The notes under the pieces were generated by a model. It was not told the DNA's origin, did no database searches, and saw only the letters and a list, made by a program, of their open reading frames with translations. The translations under genes and the position numbers were made by a program. From the NCBI RefSeq assembly GCF_016920785.2, contig NW_024609837.1, forward strand, positions 22,129,565 through 22,193,564: DNA of 64,000 nucleotides. The letters run 5' to 3'. This document shows, piece after piece, positions 34,805 through 46,320 of the stretch (positions are counted from its first letter, which is position 1; every line of letters begins with the position of its first letter). Source of the stretch: Ixodes scapularis. Lineage: Eukaryota; Arthropoda; Arachnida; Ixodida; Ixodidae.

Positions 34805-35231
34805 TGAGGTAGCAGTGCGTGATGCGTTCAACCAGTGACACACGGAGTGATCGCTTCAGATTATGCTTTTATTCACGGTATGAAACCTATTAGTTCCCAA
34901 CTACAACTCCAAAAGATTATCCAACGTTCAAATAAACTTTTTTCATCACATCTCACCACCGAATTCGAAACCAAGAGCGCGTCTATCGTTTGAACCAATC
35001 GCCAGACGAGGAGCCCGTTGTCGTCACGCCTCGATGGCGCACTTTAGTTCACCTTTCTGCCGCCGCTTCGGTGGGGTCTCAGGCATCGTTCCCGGCGCTA
35101 TTATTACCGCGCCTGTTTGCTCGATTGGTGCGGCACCCAAACTTCTGTTCGGGCTAGAACTTGGTCAACAGTATCTGAGACGTGCCTGACATACATTTCA
35201 ATAAAACTTCGAAACTGCCTTCATGATCCCT
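34805..35231 (-). mobile_element. Kolobok-like element fragment, inverted relative to 45.3 kb
   Basis: Reverse-complementary to about 45322-45885 of the complete element: GTAGCAGTGCG, AGATTATGCTTTTAT, AACTTTTTTCATCACATCTC, GCACCCAAACTTCTGTTCGG and the terminus GATCCCT|TTAA occur in order. It lacks the 129-bp MITE present in the 45.4-kb copy and so shows its empty site near 35100-35110. The interior end is cut at the LINE tail. An A13 run follows at about 35237. Confidence 0.85.
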
Positions 35232-35636
35232 TTAAGAAAAAAAAAAAAAATCAGACGAAACTTTTAGAGAGACGTGGGCTATCATGCTCAGGTTTCCTAC
35301 CATCAGTGACAGCATGAGATACTCGTTTCGTGTCGAGCCCGAAACATCTCATTACCGTTCGGCAGCCAATCAAATTGTGGCATTAGCTGATACGAACGCC
35401 GAAAAGCAAATCACGAGTCAAGAATCGTTCTCGTGGTAGTCCACGCCCTAACCCCGCAAAGGTATACAGACTGTCGCAACCCTGTCGGTTGGTCTTGGAA
35501 ACGACGGTGAAACGTGAAGTGCGAACACAAGCGTCGCCGTCGTCGGGGCGTCCCAACCCATGCCTGCTTTAGTTCCCATTGTCTGTTTGGTTACGGGGAG
35601 GTAAGCTGCAGCCGGAGAGGCATCTGCCGCAATTTT

Positions 35637-36208
35637 ACTTGGCGATGTAGACCACCAGGATCGCGCGCGAACGGCAGCGTTCCATAGTTCTGACGTCACC
35701 GACCGAAAATTGAAGCGACTAAACGTGGAACCTCTCCAAAGCGCATTCCGGACATCCATAGCCTTTTCTATACTCACAAAGCCTGGCAGTTTGACGACGG
35801 AGCCATAGAGTACCCGGTCGCAGATTTGGAGCGCGATAATATGATAGCACAGAGCATCAGAGAGCCATTTCCCGGGAAACCTGGACGTCAGCGCACAGCT
35901 TTTGCAGCGGCGAGGACCCGAAACCCACTTGTTCACTCGGGAGAAGTGTGTTTCGGCGTCTCGCCACAACGGGGCGCCAGTCGCGTGGCTCTCCTCTTAT
36001 CCGTTATCTGCCGCTCCACCCTTTCTATTCCGGCGACCGCTTATCCTGGCGATCTGCCAGGCTTTGTCAGTATATAGGAGGCTATGGTACTTGCCGATGT
36101 AGACTACCAGGATCGCGTGCGAACGGCAGCGTTCCACAGTTCTGACGTCACCGCCCGAACATTGAAGTGACTAAACGAGGAACCTCTCGAAAAGAGCATT
36201 CCGGACAA
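35637..36208. repeat. MITE bracketed by ~120-bp direct repeats
   Basis: The 119 bases at 35637-35755 and the 120 bases at 36089-36208 are direct repeats (GCGAACGGCAGCGTTCCA, AGTTCTGACGTCACCG, GCATTCCGGACA), about 90% alike by eye. The 330-bp MITE lies exactly between them. This is far longer than a normal target-site duplication. Confidence 0.85.
35757..36086 (-). mobile_element. 330-bp MITE with CATAGCC ends (complete copy)
   Basis: The left end CATAGCCTTTTCTATACTCA and the right end inverse CATAGCCTCCTATATACTGA are TIRs. Inside are GCGCACAGCTTTTGCAGCGG and AGTGTGTTTCGGCGTCTCGC, shared inverted with 14909-15215. No coding capacity. Confidence 0.85.
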
Positions 36209-36939
36209 CACGATTCTGCGTCCTTGTGATGGGAGACGCATTTGCGTGCGCGTGCCGCCGGCCTGCGTGCGTCTCTCCCCGCGTGCGCTCTTGGCGGCGT
36301 CTCGCGAGGCGTCTGTTTGTGGGCCGGAATCGTTCACCGGTTGCGAAGGCACGTAACGCCGGTCCGGCACGTCCCAAACATTTGGCCCGGGCTAAGTGAC
36401 GCCGGGCGCTTCGGGAGTGCAGCGGTAATCTGCATCAGGGCCTCTCTCCCTCGCTATCTGTCCCCTTTCCACCGCTTTTTCCCCGCCCACCGAGTCGCGA
36501 CCTTAATCTGTGCCCGGGCAGTGGTGAAAACATCGGGGCTCGCAAACGGAGAAGCGTTTAATTAAGTGGCAGCCGTCCGTGTGTTTACACCTCTCTGGTT
36601 AGAAAGGGAAAAAACAAGAAGCGGAAAGGAGAAAGGAAAGGGAAAGAAGGTACGGGCGTCAGGATGAATGCATTATGCCGCCTCTTTCATATTGAACTAA
36701 TTTTGTTTTTGTGCCTCTAGAAAAAAGAGACGATTTCGGCAGCCCGACTGTCAAGCCATGAATTTGCGAAACGTATCCCATAAATACAAAAATAAATAAA
36801 GTACTGAAAAAAATCACTAAATAGTCGAACATTATCATTGGAAGTGGAGATTTGCGTTGGGACTGACTGAAGAGTAATAAAGCAGTGGGTATTAATGTTG
36901 AATAAAATAGTACACGAAAACGCCGCGTCTGGTCGACAG
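36209..36939. other. No gene seen
   Basis: A CpG-rich start (36240-36560) gives way to purine-rich and then AT-rich sequence. The CpG-rich part could belong to a promoter, but no coding exon is recognisable beside it. Confidence 0.35.
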
Positions 36940-36965
36940 CGAGCTGACACTTATGTGTCAGCTCG
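36940..36965. repeat. Perfect 11-bp hairpin
   Basis: CGAGCTGACAC pairs exactly with GTGTCAGCTCG around the loop TTAT. No T-run follows. Function unknown. Confidence 0.8.
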
Positions 36966-37647
36966 GGACTACGGGATTCGCTTTTGAAATCACTGTATTT
37001 TAATAGAACGCAAGTAATTAGTGCCGCTTCCGATAAATTCTATAGAACCTAGAAGAATACCTTCTGAGTCATCCGCACTACGAATTAAGTGTGCTAGAAG
37101 CGGTATTGTGCAAGGCGCCGGTCTATCGGCTACAACCTTTAATTGCACAATACTCGTCAACTATACCGTTCATTTTTTTTTTTTTTTGGCCTGTTGGGCA
37201 ACGTTTTTCGAAGCATTTTGGTTTTTACAGGTCATGCAGGGAAGACACACTTGGCCAGTCTGTGGGCTATAGTAAATTATTCTGTTTCTTTTTTTTTTTT
37301 TTAAGAAGTCATTAAAGTCCCGCGACATCTATCACACAATTTGAAAATACTTTGCTGTTGCGATTTCAAGCTATGAATATCTATCAAAATGTTGTGTACA
37401 CAGATAGCACAAAACAAGCGACTGCCAATTTTGTTTTCACGTAAAAATAAATGACTGGTCTAATAAACGACTAGTGCAGTATGCCATGTTAAGAATGCAC
37501 TAGTTGAGTCACGTTCAGCGCGAGCATTTTGCCTTTGATAAGAATTCGTAACACGAGCAAACAAACCCCGGCGGAAGACAAGGACGCCTGCTGGATGCGG
37601 AGCTCCCACTGACTTTTTAACATGTCCGCAACTATAGTGTGACAAAA

Positions 37648-37716
37648 ATAAAATCTTTTTATTCTATAAAAAGATTTTATAAAATAAAATCTTTTTATTT
37701 TATAAAAATAAAATAA
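37648..37716. repeat. AT palindrome of AAAATCTTTTTAT units
   Basis: Three near-copies of AAAATCTTTTTATT and their complement (ATAAAAAGATTTTAT) alternate, giving a cruciform-prone tract of almost pure A and T. Confidence 0.75.
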
Positions 37717-37730
37717 AAAAGTAAGGTAAG

Positions 37731-37818
37731 CGGTAAAGTTGGGCACCTTCTGTGCTTGAGTAAAATGCAGAAAACGGTAAAGTTGGGCACCTTCTTTGCT
37801 TGAGTAAAATGCAGAAAA
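37731..37818. repeat. Tandem duplication, 44-bp unit
   Basis: CGGTAAAGTTGGGCACCTTC starts at 37731 and again at 37775, with the following 24 bases also repeated with one difference (TGTGCTTG against TTTGCTTG). A recent local duplication. Confidence 0.9.
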
Positions 37819-39400
37819 ACGCCGACGTCTTTTCTGCGCAAACATCGAGGAGCAGTGTACAGACGCACTGCACAATACGGTCAATGTAAACACGACTTTT
37901 TTTTTTTTTAAAGCTTTTCTCGTTTTACAGTAATGTATATCACCGTTTGCTATCTCAGTTTGTGGCATCGACGAGTATGTTTCACCCCTTTTTGAATAGT
38001 GTTCACGAGAGCCTTTCAGTTTAAAGAAAGTTAACGAGAGAAGAGAAAAAAAAAAAAACTCTTGGCTTTGTCGGTTTTGCAATTCGCTCTTTATAACTGG
38101 ACAACAGTTGTGGACTATAGTAGAGCCTAAATTTCAGTAGAGCGTAGGTAGTGAAGAAGCGGTCTAAAAGGCGGAAGTGTTAAATGTTTCCGAGGGAGCG
38201 CTTTGCTTCCACAGTTTCAAGGGGAGCCATGCTGGGCGGTGGCGAAGGCCGAAAGTTAATTGGGCTAATTTATATACTCTGAACGGTGGCCATTAGGAAG
38301 TCCTCTGGGTAAACTTAACGAGGATGCGGCCTTGATGATGCGCTTTTTGTAGGGGAGAAGGGGGGAGGGGGAGGGAGAGGGTCGGGAGAGGGAGAGGCAC
38401 GATGAAAACGGGCGAGGAAGAGGAGTAGGGAGGAAAGGGAAGGTAGGGGATGTCATAAGCGGGTATGAGGAACGAATGTGAAAAAATAACACTCGTGTCG
38501 GAAAACAAATGATTAGATAAAAAGGGAGACGAAAAGAAAAGAATAAAAATCTAGAAAATGGGAATAAAATAAAAATAACTTCCAAAAAATGGCGAGGAGT
38601 ACAGAGTTCGACAAAGCTATTACGAACGAAAGATAGACCTTATTTTGTTTTCTGTCTACCTCTTAGAATAAAATGCAGACACCTACACGTTAGTCAACTA
38701 AAGGAACTATATATCCTTACGCGTTAATCACGCAAAAGGAAGGTTACTAAGCATTAATCACTCAAACGCGTTAATCACTCAAACGGAACGCGTTATTTCA
38801 ACTTGAAGCTAACGGGTTATTTTTTTAGTTACTAAGAGTGCGTCGTTTTTATCAAGCAGTAGCCACTTCCAATCTGTGTCGTCGTTAATACTCTTTCGCT
38901 TTTTAACGCGTTAATTCAAGGATAACTGTGCCTATACCGATATACTCCGTTTGGACATCTCCTTATGGTCTGTTTAGCCCTTTCTTGTGCAAACTGCATG
39001 TGCGAGGTAGGTTGAGAGCTAAGCTGTGTACTTCTATGCGTTCCCCTCCTGAAGTAACTAAATACCGTCTCACATTGTTTCATCAAAAAGTGTCAAATAT
39101 ACGATACTTGTTTCTTCTCTTCGAAAGTAACTGGGTTTTACTTCGCCATTGAAAAATGTAGCTGGCTACAAGTAGCGCGTTAGAAACAAGTTTGATTGGA
39201 AGGCTGTCACCGAAGACAACTTGTGTAGCGGAAAGTGCTAACTCGGGACACTTATCTAAGCTGAATATTTTGCTTCTTGTCAGTGCCGATGTCGTATTCG
39301 CGCTGCATCCCACTCTGCATACGTGCGATTATAAGACCGATATTTGTCAGAGAAGGAAGTAGAAGCAAACGGGAGGCACATTGAAAGGGGAAGGGGTTAA
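37819..39400. other. No gene; contains a G-rich purine tract
   Basis: A purine tract at about 38352-38400 (GGGGAGAAGGGGGGAGGGGG) could form triplex or G-quadruplex structures. GCGTTAATCACTCAAA-like repeats occur near 38725-38790. Otherwise AT-rich without coding evidence. Confidence 0.45.
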
Positions 39401-39466
39401 AACTGAATGGGGGATCGGTGACCAAGGATTCTACTTCCGGCTTCCGAGCACTACGGTTGTAGGATC

Positions 39467-40660
39467 ATGAGCTCCTCAGGAGCGTCTATAACGGCCCTTG
39501 CCGGCCGCGGTTCATCTGTTTCTTCGGCTAACTCGGATTGTCGTATCGTTCTGCCTGCCCTGCCATCAGGAGCCATTGTGCGCAACTCTGTGCTGCTGCA
39601 CAATGACGTGAGTGCTCGCCCATACAAGATAGGCGATTTCAGGGCCGAGATGGAACGTCTTAGTGTGATTAGGCACATCGAGGCGCTCGGCGCCTACCAA
39701 ATGAATTATCTCTGGATGGTGACCTTCAAGACGGAAGAAGCCAAGCTGCGCCTGGTCACCGCCAAGGAACTAGAGATAAAGGGCAAGCGTTGCGTCGTCG
39801 TGGACCCGGATAACGCGGACGTCCGCATGAAATTGCATAGGCTCCCCTTCCATGGATCAGACAAAACCGTTAGCAGGGCCCTAGAGCCCTTTGGAAAAGT
39901 CCGGGACCTGACGCGTGAAAAATGGAACGCGGAAGGTTTCACCGGCGTCCAGTCGACGACCAAACCGGTGCGGCTAAGCCTAAATGAGGGCGTCACTTTA
40001 AACGCCTTCCGCACCAGTTGAGGATAGCTGGTAGCAATGTTTTGATTGTGATTCCGGGACGTGGTCCATTATGTATACGCTGCAAAGGTACGGGACACAT
40101 TCGTCGAGAGTGTCGTGTACCGCGATGTGAGGAATGAAGTCGCTTTGGACACGAGCGAGACAACTGCGTCCGTACCTACGCTACAGTGACGCGGGAAGTG
40201 GTGGCGGATGGAGATGCATGTCCTCAACATGGACGAGGAAGAGGCAGAGGAGGCCGCACGAGACGTCGAAACTGAGGTTTCCGCCACAGCCGGTGCGAGA
40301 GAGGCCCCGGTCGATGTACTGAAAGGAGTGCACCCTCTTCAGTTGCAGCCCGAGGGGGACGCCGTGAAACCCGACCCTTCGCAAGCATCGAGCAGCAGTC
40401 CTGTCGTATCGAGCGACGTCCAAATGTCTGTATTAAAAGACGTAGAATCCATCCAAGCCCTGGAATCAAAAGACACGAGCCTGGTCAGTCTGAGCGACGA
40501 CAACTTCGACCTTAGCGACGCCAGTAAAACCACTATGCGACCAGGGGAAGCATCAACACGCTCCGGGTTCAAGTGGCACAAGAACACCATACGGAGGGAG
40601 TGCTTTAACCCGAAGCCGTGCATCCCGACGGAAGAGCAACGCCGGCCAGCGCCTCCGTAG
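39467..40660 (+). pseudogene. LINE ORF1 (CCHC zinc-knuckle nucleic-acid-binding protein)
   Basis: ATG at 39467 opens 184 codons (MSSSGASITALAG...) with an RRM-like central region. A frameshift near 40010 moves the knuckle region to another frame: CIRCKGTGHIRREC, a perfect C-x2-C-x4-H-x4-C. A second knuckle follows, in which the second Cys codon has become TGA (40135-40137; CEE, stop, SRFGHERDNC). A further shift leads to an acidic C-terminal part (40208-40660) rich in Asp, Glu and Ser. ORF1 proteins of this kind coat LINE RNA as a ribonucleoprotein. Three lesions make this copy a pseudogene. Confidence 0.85.
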
Positions 40661-40752
40661 TTCACTTCATTTTTGTTTTTCTCTTTGCTGCCTGCTCATC
40701 TCTCGACAGTGGTTTCGTCGCATGACTTCGCCCGCACCCTTTTTTTCCCAAA

Positions 40753-43700
40753 ATGCGGCACCTCAAGTTTGCAACCCTCAATTGTGTCAGTCTTGTGGCG
40801 AGAAGAAGAAAGCAATTGGTGCTGGATACTATTCTGCACGAGCGGGTTGATGTCGCTTTTTTGCAAGAGACCAAGATTGCTACAGACGGTCAAGCAGAGG
40901 AGATGACGCGTCTTTTTGATCGTCATTTCGTCATCTTCCTGTCGAGGGCATTTGGGTAGAGCGGAGGAACGGCGATAATGATTCGCAAGAGGAGAGACAT
41001 CGCAATCTGCCCCGAGTGGGAGGGAGACAGGAATGAACGGGTGTGCGCTGTAGAAATGCTGCACTGCGGACAGCTTCACAAGCTTGTATCTGTGTATGCA
41101 TCTAATGACGCGACTGGGCGAAGGGAATTTTTCAAAAATCTTCGCCAGTATCTCGACACACCTCGTTGAACAATTATAGCTGGCGATTTAAATTGTGTGC
41201 TGGCGGAGAGGCATTGCTCTAAGCGGCTGAAAGCGGGCGTCAGCCGGGCGGAACTACGAAAACTGCTGCGCGACTTCGAAATGGTGGATTCTAAGGACAG
41301 CGAAGAAACAGCAAGGAAATCGCCTTGCTCGACTATATTGTATCTACCTCTCGGGAGAATTTTCAGCAATGACGCCTGTGTTAGAAGTCCTACCCTTGGC
41401 GTTCTCGGACCAGGCTCTGGTCACGGTAACGCTGGGTAGACCCGTGCCTCGAACTCAGAAGTTCTCTTGGTGGAGCGGCTGGAACCTAAACGAAAGCCTC
41501 AATCATCGAGGACGGACAACTGCGCACGAAAATAAAGGACCTTCTCGAGGGCAAAACGGGAGGTGCGCCCATGAACGCGGTAACCTGGGAGGAGCTGAAG
41601 GAGGACGTCAAACTCAAAGCGTTCTGGCACAGTCAGGAAAAAGCGGCGCGCGAAAGGGCAGGTAAGCGCCGCTTGACGAAGACCCTGGAAATCCTCATCG
41701 CGGAGGAAAACCGTTCCAAGGGACTCTTCACTCAAGATATCCGCGATTCCAAGGGAAGTATTCTGGAGCTCCTCGAGAAGGAGTACCGCGGTGCCATGGT
41801 CCGGAGCAGAACGCTGTTGCTCGAGAGTGATGAAAAGTGGAGCAAAATATTCAAACAAAGGAACGCCAGCACGCTTTGCGCAACAAGAACGGGAAGCTCC
41901 AAGTGGGCAACGTCGAGTTACCCGGCAAGAAGGAATCGAAGACGCGTTTCTGCAGGCCTTCGTCGACCTGTTCACGAGAGTGGAAGACGACGGCGTTCTC
42001 CAAATGACTGGAGTGGCGCTGCCCAAGATATCCCCAAAGGTCCGAGAACAAATGAACCGGAAAATAACACAATCAGAGGTCGAGGAGGCCATCAAGGAAT
42101 TAGCTCCGCGCAAATCGTCAGGAGCGAACGGCTCGGTAGCCAGTTCTACAAGACGTCCTTAGCCCAGCTGCGTCCCATCCTACGAGACGTGTACGCCGAT
42201 GTACTAAAGCGAGGACTGCTGCCGCCATCCGCGCGACAGGCGGTAAAGGTGCTCATCCAGAAGAAAAAACTCGAAGGGAACCCTGAAGGTCGAACATTTC
42301 CGGCCCATCGGTCTGCTAACAAGAGACTATAAAACCCTAGCCAAGATTCTGGCAAAGCGGCTGGAGTGGGGTCTACGGGACGTTGTCGGAGAACACCAGG
42401 CCTACAGCATCCAGGGAGGTACCATCAGCACCAACCTGCACGCGATGCGAATCGTGTGCGAGGCAGCGCCGGTGTTGAAGCGTCCAGTGGCAGTCCTTCA
42501 GGTAAATTTGAGCAAAGTCTTCGACCGCGTTCGCCATTCGTTCCTCTTCCGGCTCACGGAAGAGTGTGGGATCGAGGCGCGGCTGCTACGGTATGTGCAG
42601 CTGTGCTACTGTGACATCCCGACGCGGCTGCTGGTCAACGGCAACAGGACGACTCCCATCGCCGTTACCCGATCCGTGCGACAGGGCTGTCCGATGTCGC
42701 CTATTCTGTTCGCATTGTACCTGGAACCGTTGTGCAGGGCCATTATCGGTGACGCGAGCATTCGTGGGCTGACCCTGGCGTCGGTACGCTTAAAGTACTC
42801 GCTTACGCGGACAACGTCACGGTGTTGTGCTCGTCAAGGACGCAAGTGCGCGCTGTAACCCAACACATCGCAGACTTGTGCAGTGTCTCGGGTGCGGCGA
42901 TGAACACAGACAAATCTCTCGGCGTCTGGCTTGGAGACTGGGGCTTGAAACCGGAGCAGTTCTTCGGAGTCACCTGGACGACGTGCGTTTCGAACTATCT
43001 AGGGCTCAGCTTGACAGCAGAGCAACTGGATGGCCGATGTGATTGTTTGGACATTATCCGCCTGAGAAGCAAGGTGCTTGACTGGCATGCCAGGGAACGC
43101 TCTTTGTTCAATCGCCCGTTTATTTGCAACTCTGTTTTTTTCCCGACCGTTTGGTACGCGGCACAAGTGTTGCCGTGCTCCCAAAGTGACGTGGCGAAGG
43201 TGCATTGATTTTTCGCAACGTTTGTATGGGACTCGTGTTTTGAACGTATGAGGCGTGACAACGTATTTGTAATCCGGAAGAAAGGAAAATGGGTTTTGTA
43301 AACGTAGAACTTAAGCTGAAAGTACAGCGTTTCCTCCTTTTTCGCGATCAAGGCAATCCTCTCGTGATTTCTGCTTTTAAAGAGGTGGGAGGAAGCTTTT
43401 TGGAGCCGTGGCTTAAGGGACACAATGGGGACTTCCAAGCACGTCTTCTGAAGTTGTACCAGGAAATAGCAGGGACGAAGGAATTTTTCCGAGCGCGCTT
43501 TTTCGACGAGTACCTGCAGAAAGTTAAAAGAAATCTCTTTACTTGTACACAATTGATTTGCTCATACCGCCCCCACTCTATCGCAGCTTTCCGGTAGGTG
43601 CAAATAAATCAAATGTATTTTGTCGCTTGCGTAGGTACAGTGTCAGAACGGCAGTCAAGAATTATTTTCTACGCTTCCATTCCGAAGTGCTTCCAGTTAA

Positions 43701-44046
43701 GACGTGGCTGGTTAAAAAAGGTTTCTTTGAACCATGGTCAACAAATTGTGCGTTGTGTCCGTTGCCCGAAATACTTGAACATGTGTTTTTGTACTGTATG
43801 AATGTGGAGCTTGTTTGTGCAGAACTTCGAGCAGTGCTGCAGATAGATCATTATGTAGACTGGAAGAGCACGAAGTTTTTGCTTTTCGGTGACAGTGCAC
43901 AGAGTAGGGCATGGGAGCTGCTGGTACTCCTCGATCTATATGCGCTGTGGCGGCCGAGGACGGATGACTTGGAGGTCCGAGAGGGATCCAAGCCCGCCTG
44001 GCAACACTTCTGCGAAGGCTTTCTGTACGTGGGCAGCCTTCTTTAG
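40753..44046 (+). pseudogene. LINE ORF2: endonuclease, reverse transcriptase, C-terminal finger
   Basis: The endonuclease reads from MRHLKFATLNC (40753) through FLQETK to GDLNCVL, interrupted by stops at 40957 and 41167. Further shifts near 41390, 41570, 41790, 42150 and 42290 lead to RT blocks FRPIGLLTRDYKTLAK, YSIQGGTISTN, VNLSKVFDRV and RQGCPMSPILFALYLEP. Another shift near 42795 precedes AYADNVTVLC. In motif A the catalytic Asp is Asn, and the YADD box reads YADN. Later blocks (NYLGLSLT, WYAAQVLPCSQSDVAKVH, and the finger CALCPLPEILEH then VFLYC near 43747-43797) end at TAG 44044-44046. This was the nicking and copying enzyme of the element, now inactive several times over. Confidence 0.85.
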
Positions 44047-44355
44047 GCGATGGAACAACAAGGGCTTGAATGTTTGTCGTTATTTGGAACGCGTATGCAT
44101 AACCGCGCTCTGAAGGCTCAGTTGTAAATAAGAATTCCCGCGCCACTGCGCGATTGGCTGCATGGGGTGCATGTGATGCTACAGAGAAAGATTGAGCGAG
44201 ATACGTTTTGAATATGCGTGTGAATTGCGGTCCTCGCCTGTCAAACAGTGCTCACTGACATGATAAGTGGATGGCAACCAATGTGATCATTTTAAAACTT
44301 TGTAAATAAACATACTTTTAACAAAAAATCCTTCCTGAAAAAAAAAAAAAAAAAG

Positions 44356-44600
44356 ATTGGTGGCCGAGTGGGCTAGCGCACACCAGCTCGGAGCACGTGG
44401 AGCGAAAGCTCGCGCTGCAGAACCCAGTTACAGTGACCCAGTGATCCTGGGTTCAATCCCCACCCCGGCCAGTTTCCATATTTTTCATATTTCTGTACTG
44501 TCTGGGACGGGAGTGTCAAAGTCGAACATTTGAATGATTTCCATGACACCCTCAAATGCGTAGCGCAAAGAAGCTTATGTCTTGTCACGCTGATATCAAA
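44356..44600 (+). mobile_element. tRNA-derived SINE-like unit
   Basis: A box TGGCCGAGTGG at 44361-44371 and B box GGTTCAATCCC at 44450-44460 form a Pol III internal promoter with tRNA-like spacing. The cloverleaf is degenerate, with no clean acceptor or anticodon stem, so a functional tRNA is unlikely; the A box resembles tRNA-Ser/Leu. It directly follows the LINE poly(A). The 3' boundary is uncertain because no own A-tail is seen. Confidence 0.6.
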
Positions 44601-44644
44601 CAATGCAGCAGATTAAATGGATACTCAACCAAGCGATTTAGTGT

Positions 44645-45020
44645 ACATAATAAGTGGCGCACGTTATTTCCACGAGCCAGCAGCCGCAGTTGTGCGCGAG
44701 CACAGTCAACGAAATTGACGTCATAGTCCCCCCTTCGCGCTCACAGTGAAATGTATGGGTTTCGTGCCAAAGAAAAATAAAGACAGGCTTTTCATCTCCA
44801 CAAGGGAAAGCTACGTCCTTGTGTGACCAATTAATCGCTTACCTTTTACGCCAGACCCAACAGCGGAGATGAAAAGCTTGTCTTTATTCTTCTTTTCCCT
44901 AAAGCCCACACATATGACTTTCATCAATGAGGGACTAGGACGTCAATTTCGTTGCATGTGCTCGCGCACACCGGCGGCTGCTGGCTCGTGGAAAGATCGT
45001 GCGCCACCTATTATTGGCGA
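44645..45020. repeat. ~370-bp fold-back element, ~145-bp arms
   Basis: The left arm (about 44647-44800) contains GTGGCGCACG, CCACGAGCCAGCAGCCGC, TGTGCGCGAGCACA, ACGAAATTGACGTC and AATAAAGACA. The right arm (44862-45016) has the inverse of each in reverse order. The spacer is about 60 bp. No coding. Confidence 0.85.
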
Positions 45021-45463
45021 CGTGAGCGATCGAAAGCGCTTCGCTGTTATCGATCTTCCGCGATAGGCCGAATACTGACTATGACGTCGGCAAAGGATTT
45101 CCCATCGACGGAAATAAGAGAAACGGAAGAATTTCAATTTCGACAGTGTTAGCACTGTTGGTTTGAGAGGGCTATGATTTCAAGCTTCCACCATGCTCTT
45201 TACAAACACCTTCAAACTTGTTCACAAATTAATGACGCCACAAAAGGTAACCATAGGAGGGCGCCACCAAAACATCTCGCCGCCAATAGACACTGAGATG
45301 TTTTGTTCAGCATCCTTTTAAAGGGACCATGAAGGCAGTTTTGAAGTTTTGTTCGACGATTGAAATGGATGTCAGGCACCTCTCAGATACTGTAGACCAA
45401 GTTCTAGCCCGAACAGAAGTTTGGGTGCCGCACGTGCCAATCGAGCAAACAGGCGCGGTAATA

Positions 45464-45592
45464 GAGAGTTTTAGTAGATCGTTCCCATGACTCCGATGAC
45501 GATACCCGATACTCCGCCACCGCCTCTCTTGCGCATGCATAGTATCGTTATCGGGGCTATCGGAGGTATCGGAACGATCCACTAAAACTCTC
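45464..45592. mobile_element. 129-bp MITE inside Kolobok element A
   Basis: Ends GAGAGTTTTAGTAGATCGTT and the inverse of GAGAGTTTTAGTGGATCGTT, with one difference. It is flanked by TAATA at 45459-45463 and 45593-45597. The sister fragment at 35.1 kb has the uninterrupted GGTAATAATAGCG (as its reverse complement), so the insertion boundaries are confirmed. The duplication is 5 bp, or 3 bp if the ambiguous A/T pair is counted in the TIR. Confidence 0.9.
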
Positions 45593-46011
45593 TAATAATA
45601 GCGCCGGGAACAATGCCTGAGACCCTACCGAGGCGGCGGCAGAAAGGTGAACTAAAGTGCGCCGTCGAAGCGTGACGACAACGGGCTCCTCGTCTGGCGA
45701 TTGGTTCAAACGTTAGACGCGCTCTTGGTTTCGATTTCGGTGGTGAGATGTGATGAAAAAAGTTTATATGAACGTTGGATAATTTTTTAAAGGTTTCATA
45801 CCGTGTATAAAAGCATAATCTGAAGCGCTCCCTCCGTTTGTCACTGGTTGAACGCCTCCCGCACTGCTACCTCGGGGGGCGCGTAACAAGCATCGAGCAA
45901 CCATGGACACAAAAAAAGAAAAAGAGGTACGAGCGCCGGGGGCGGCGGACTTTTGGTTTTGGTTTCCTGCGTCGTCTCGTGTTCACTTTGCGAACTGGTG
46001 TCTCACCAATC

Positions 46012-46320
46012 ATGCCGCGTTTATGTGCAGTAGTAGGTTGCGCGAAAGGTCGGCTAAAAACGTGCGGTCGATCGGGCGACGTTAGTTTGCATAAACTGCC
46101 GACCGATGCAGCAATGCGGAGCATTTGGTTGCGCGCCGTCGTCTTGCGTAGAGCTGTGGACAGCGGTGTCAGGATTTGTTCGTTGCATTTTTGACCAGAA
46201 GACTTTGAGCAGCACCTTCACGTCAGCCGGAGTCTGGGTAAAAACATGAAGTTCCCGCGTCTGAGGAAAGACGCTATTCCTTCACTTTTCTTGCGCAAGG
46301 AGCCCACACCACAGCGGTAA
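46012..46320 (+). pseudogene. THAP-domain DNA-binding fragment (Kolobok transposase N-terminus)
   Basis: ATG at 46012 starts MPRLCAVVGC, followed by LHKLP, IWLRAV and ICSLHF. This gives the THAP C2CH signature: Cys-x4-Cys, an invariant Trp, then Cys-x2-His. After a TGA at 46192-46194 the same frame continues PEDFEQHLHV and RLRKDAIPSLF, matching the conserved C-terminal AVPTIF-type motif of THAP domains, to TAA at 46318-46320. THAP fingers bind transposon ends in Kolobok and P-type transposases. The catalytic domain is absent, so this is a leftover of the autonomous element. Confidence 0.75.

Larger units (their letters stand above)
39409..44355 (+). mobile_element. Full-length but dead L1/Tx1-type LINE, poly(A) tail
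   Basis: Begins with GGGGGATCGGTGAC, shared with the 5' end of the related remnant at 52.6 kb. It contains ORF1 with CCHC knuckles, then endonuclease, RT and a C-terminal finger, and ends with AATAAA near 44307 and a 17-base A-run at 44339-44354. Multiple frameshifts and stops make it inactive. The RT style (SIQGG, RSVRQGCPMSPILFALYLEP) is closest in my recollection to the L1/Tx1 group. Confidence 0.85.

Noticed and set aside
35448..35969. 173-codon minus-strand open frame
   Set aside because: Runs across the MITE and its direct repeat, so it is a composite of repeat sequence.
44361..44475. Functional tRNA gene
   Set aside because: A and B boxes are good, but the acceptor and anticodon stems do not pair. 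A SINE is more likely.
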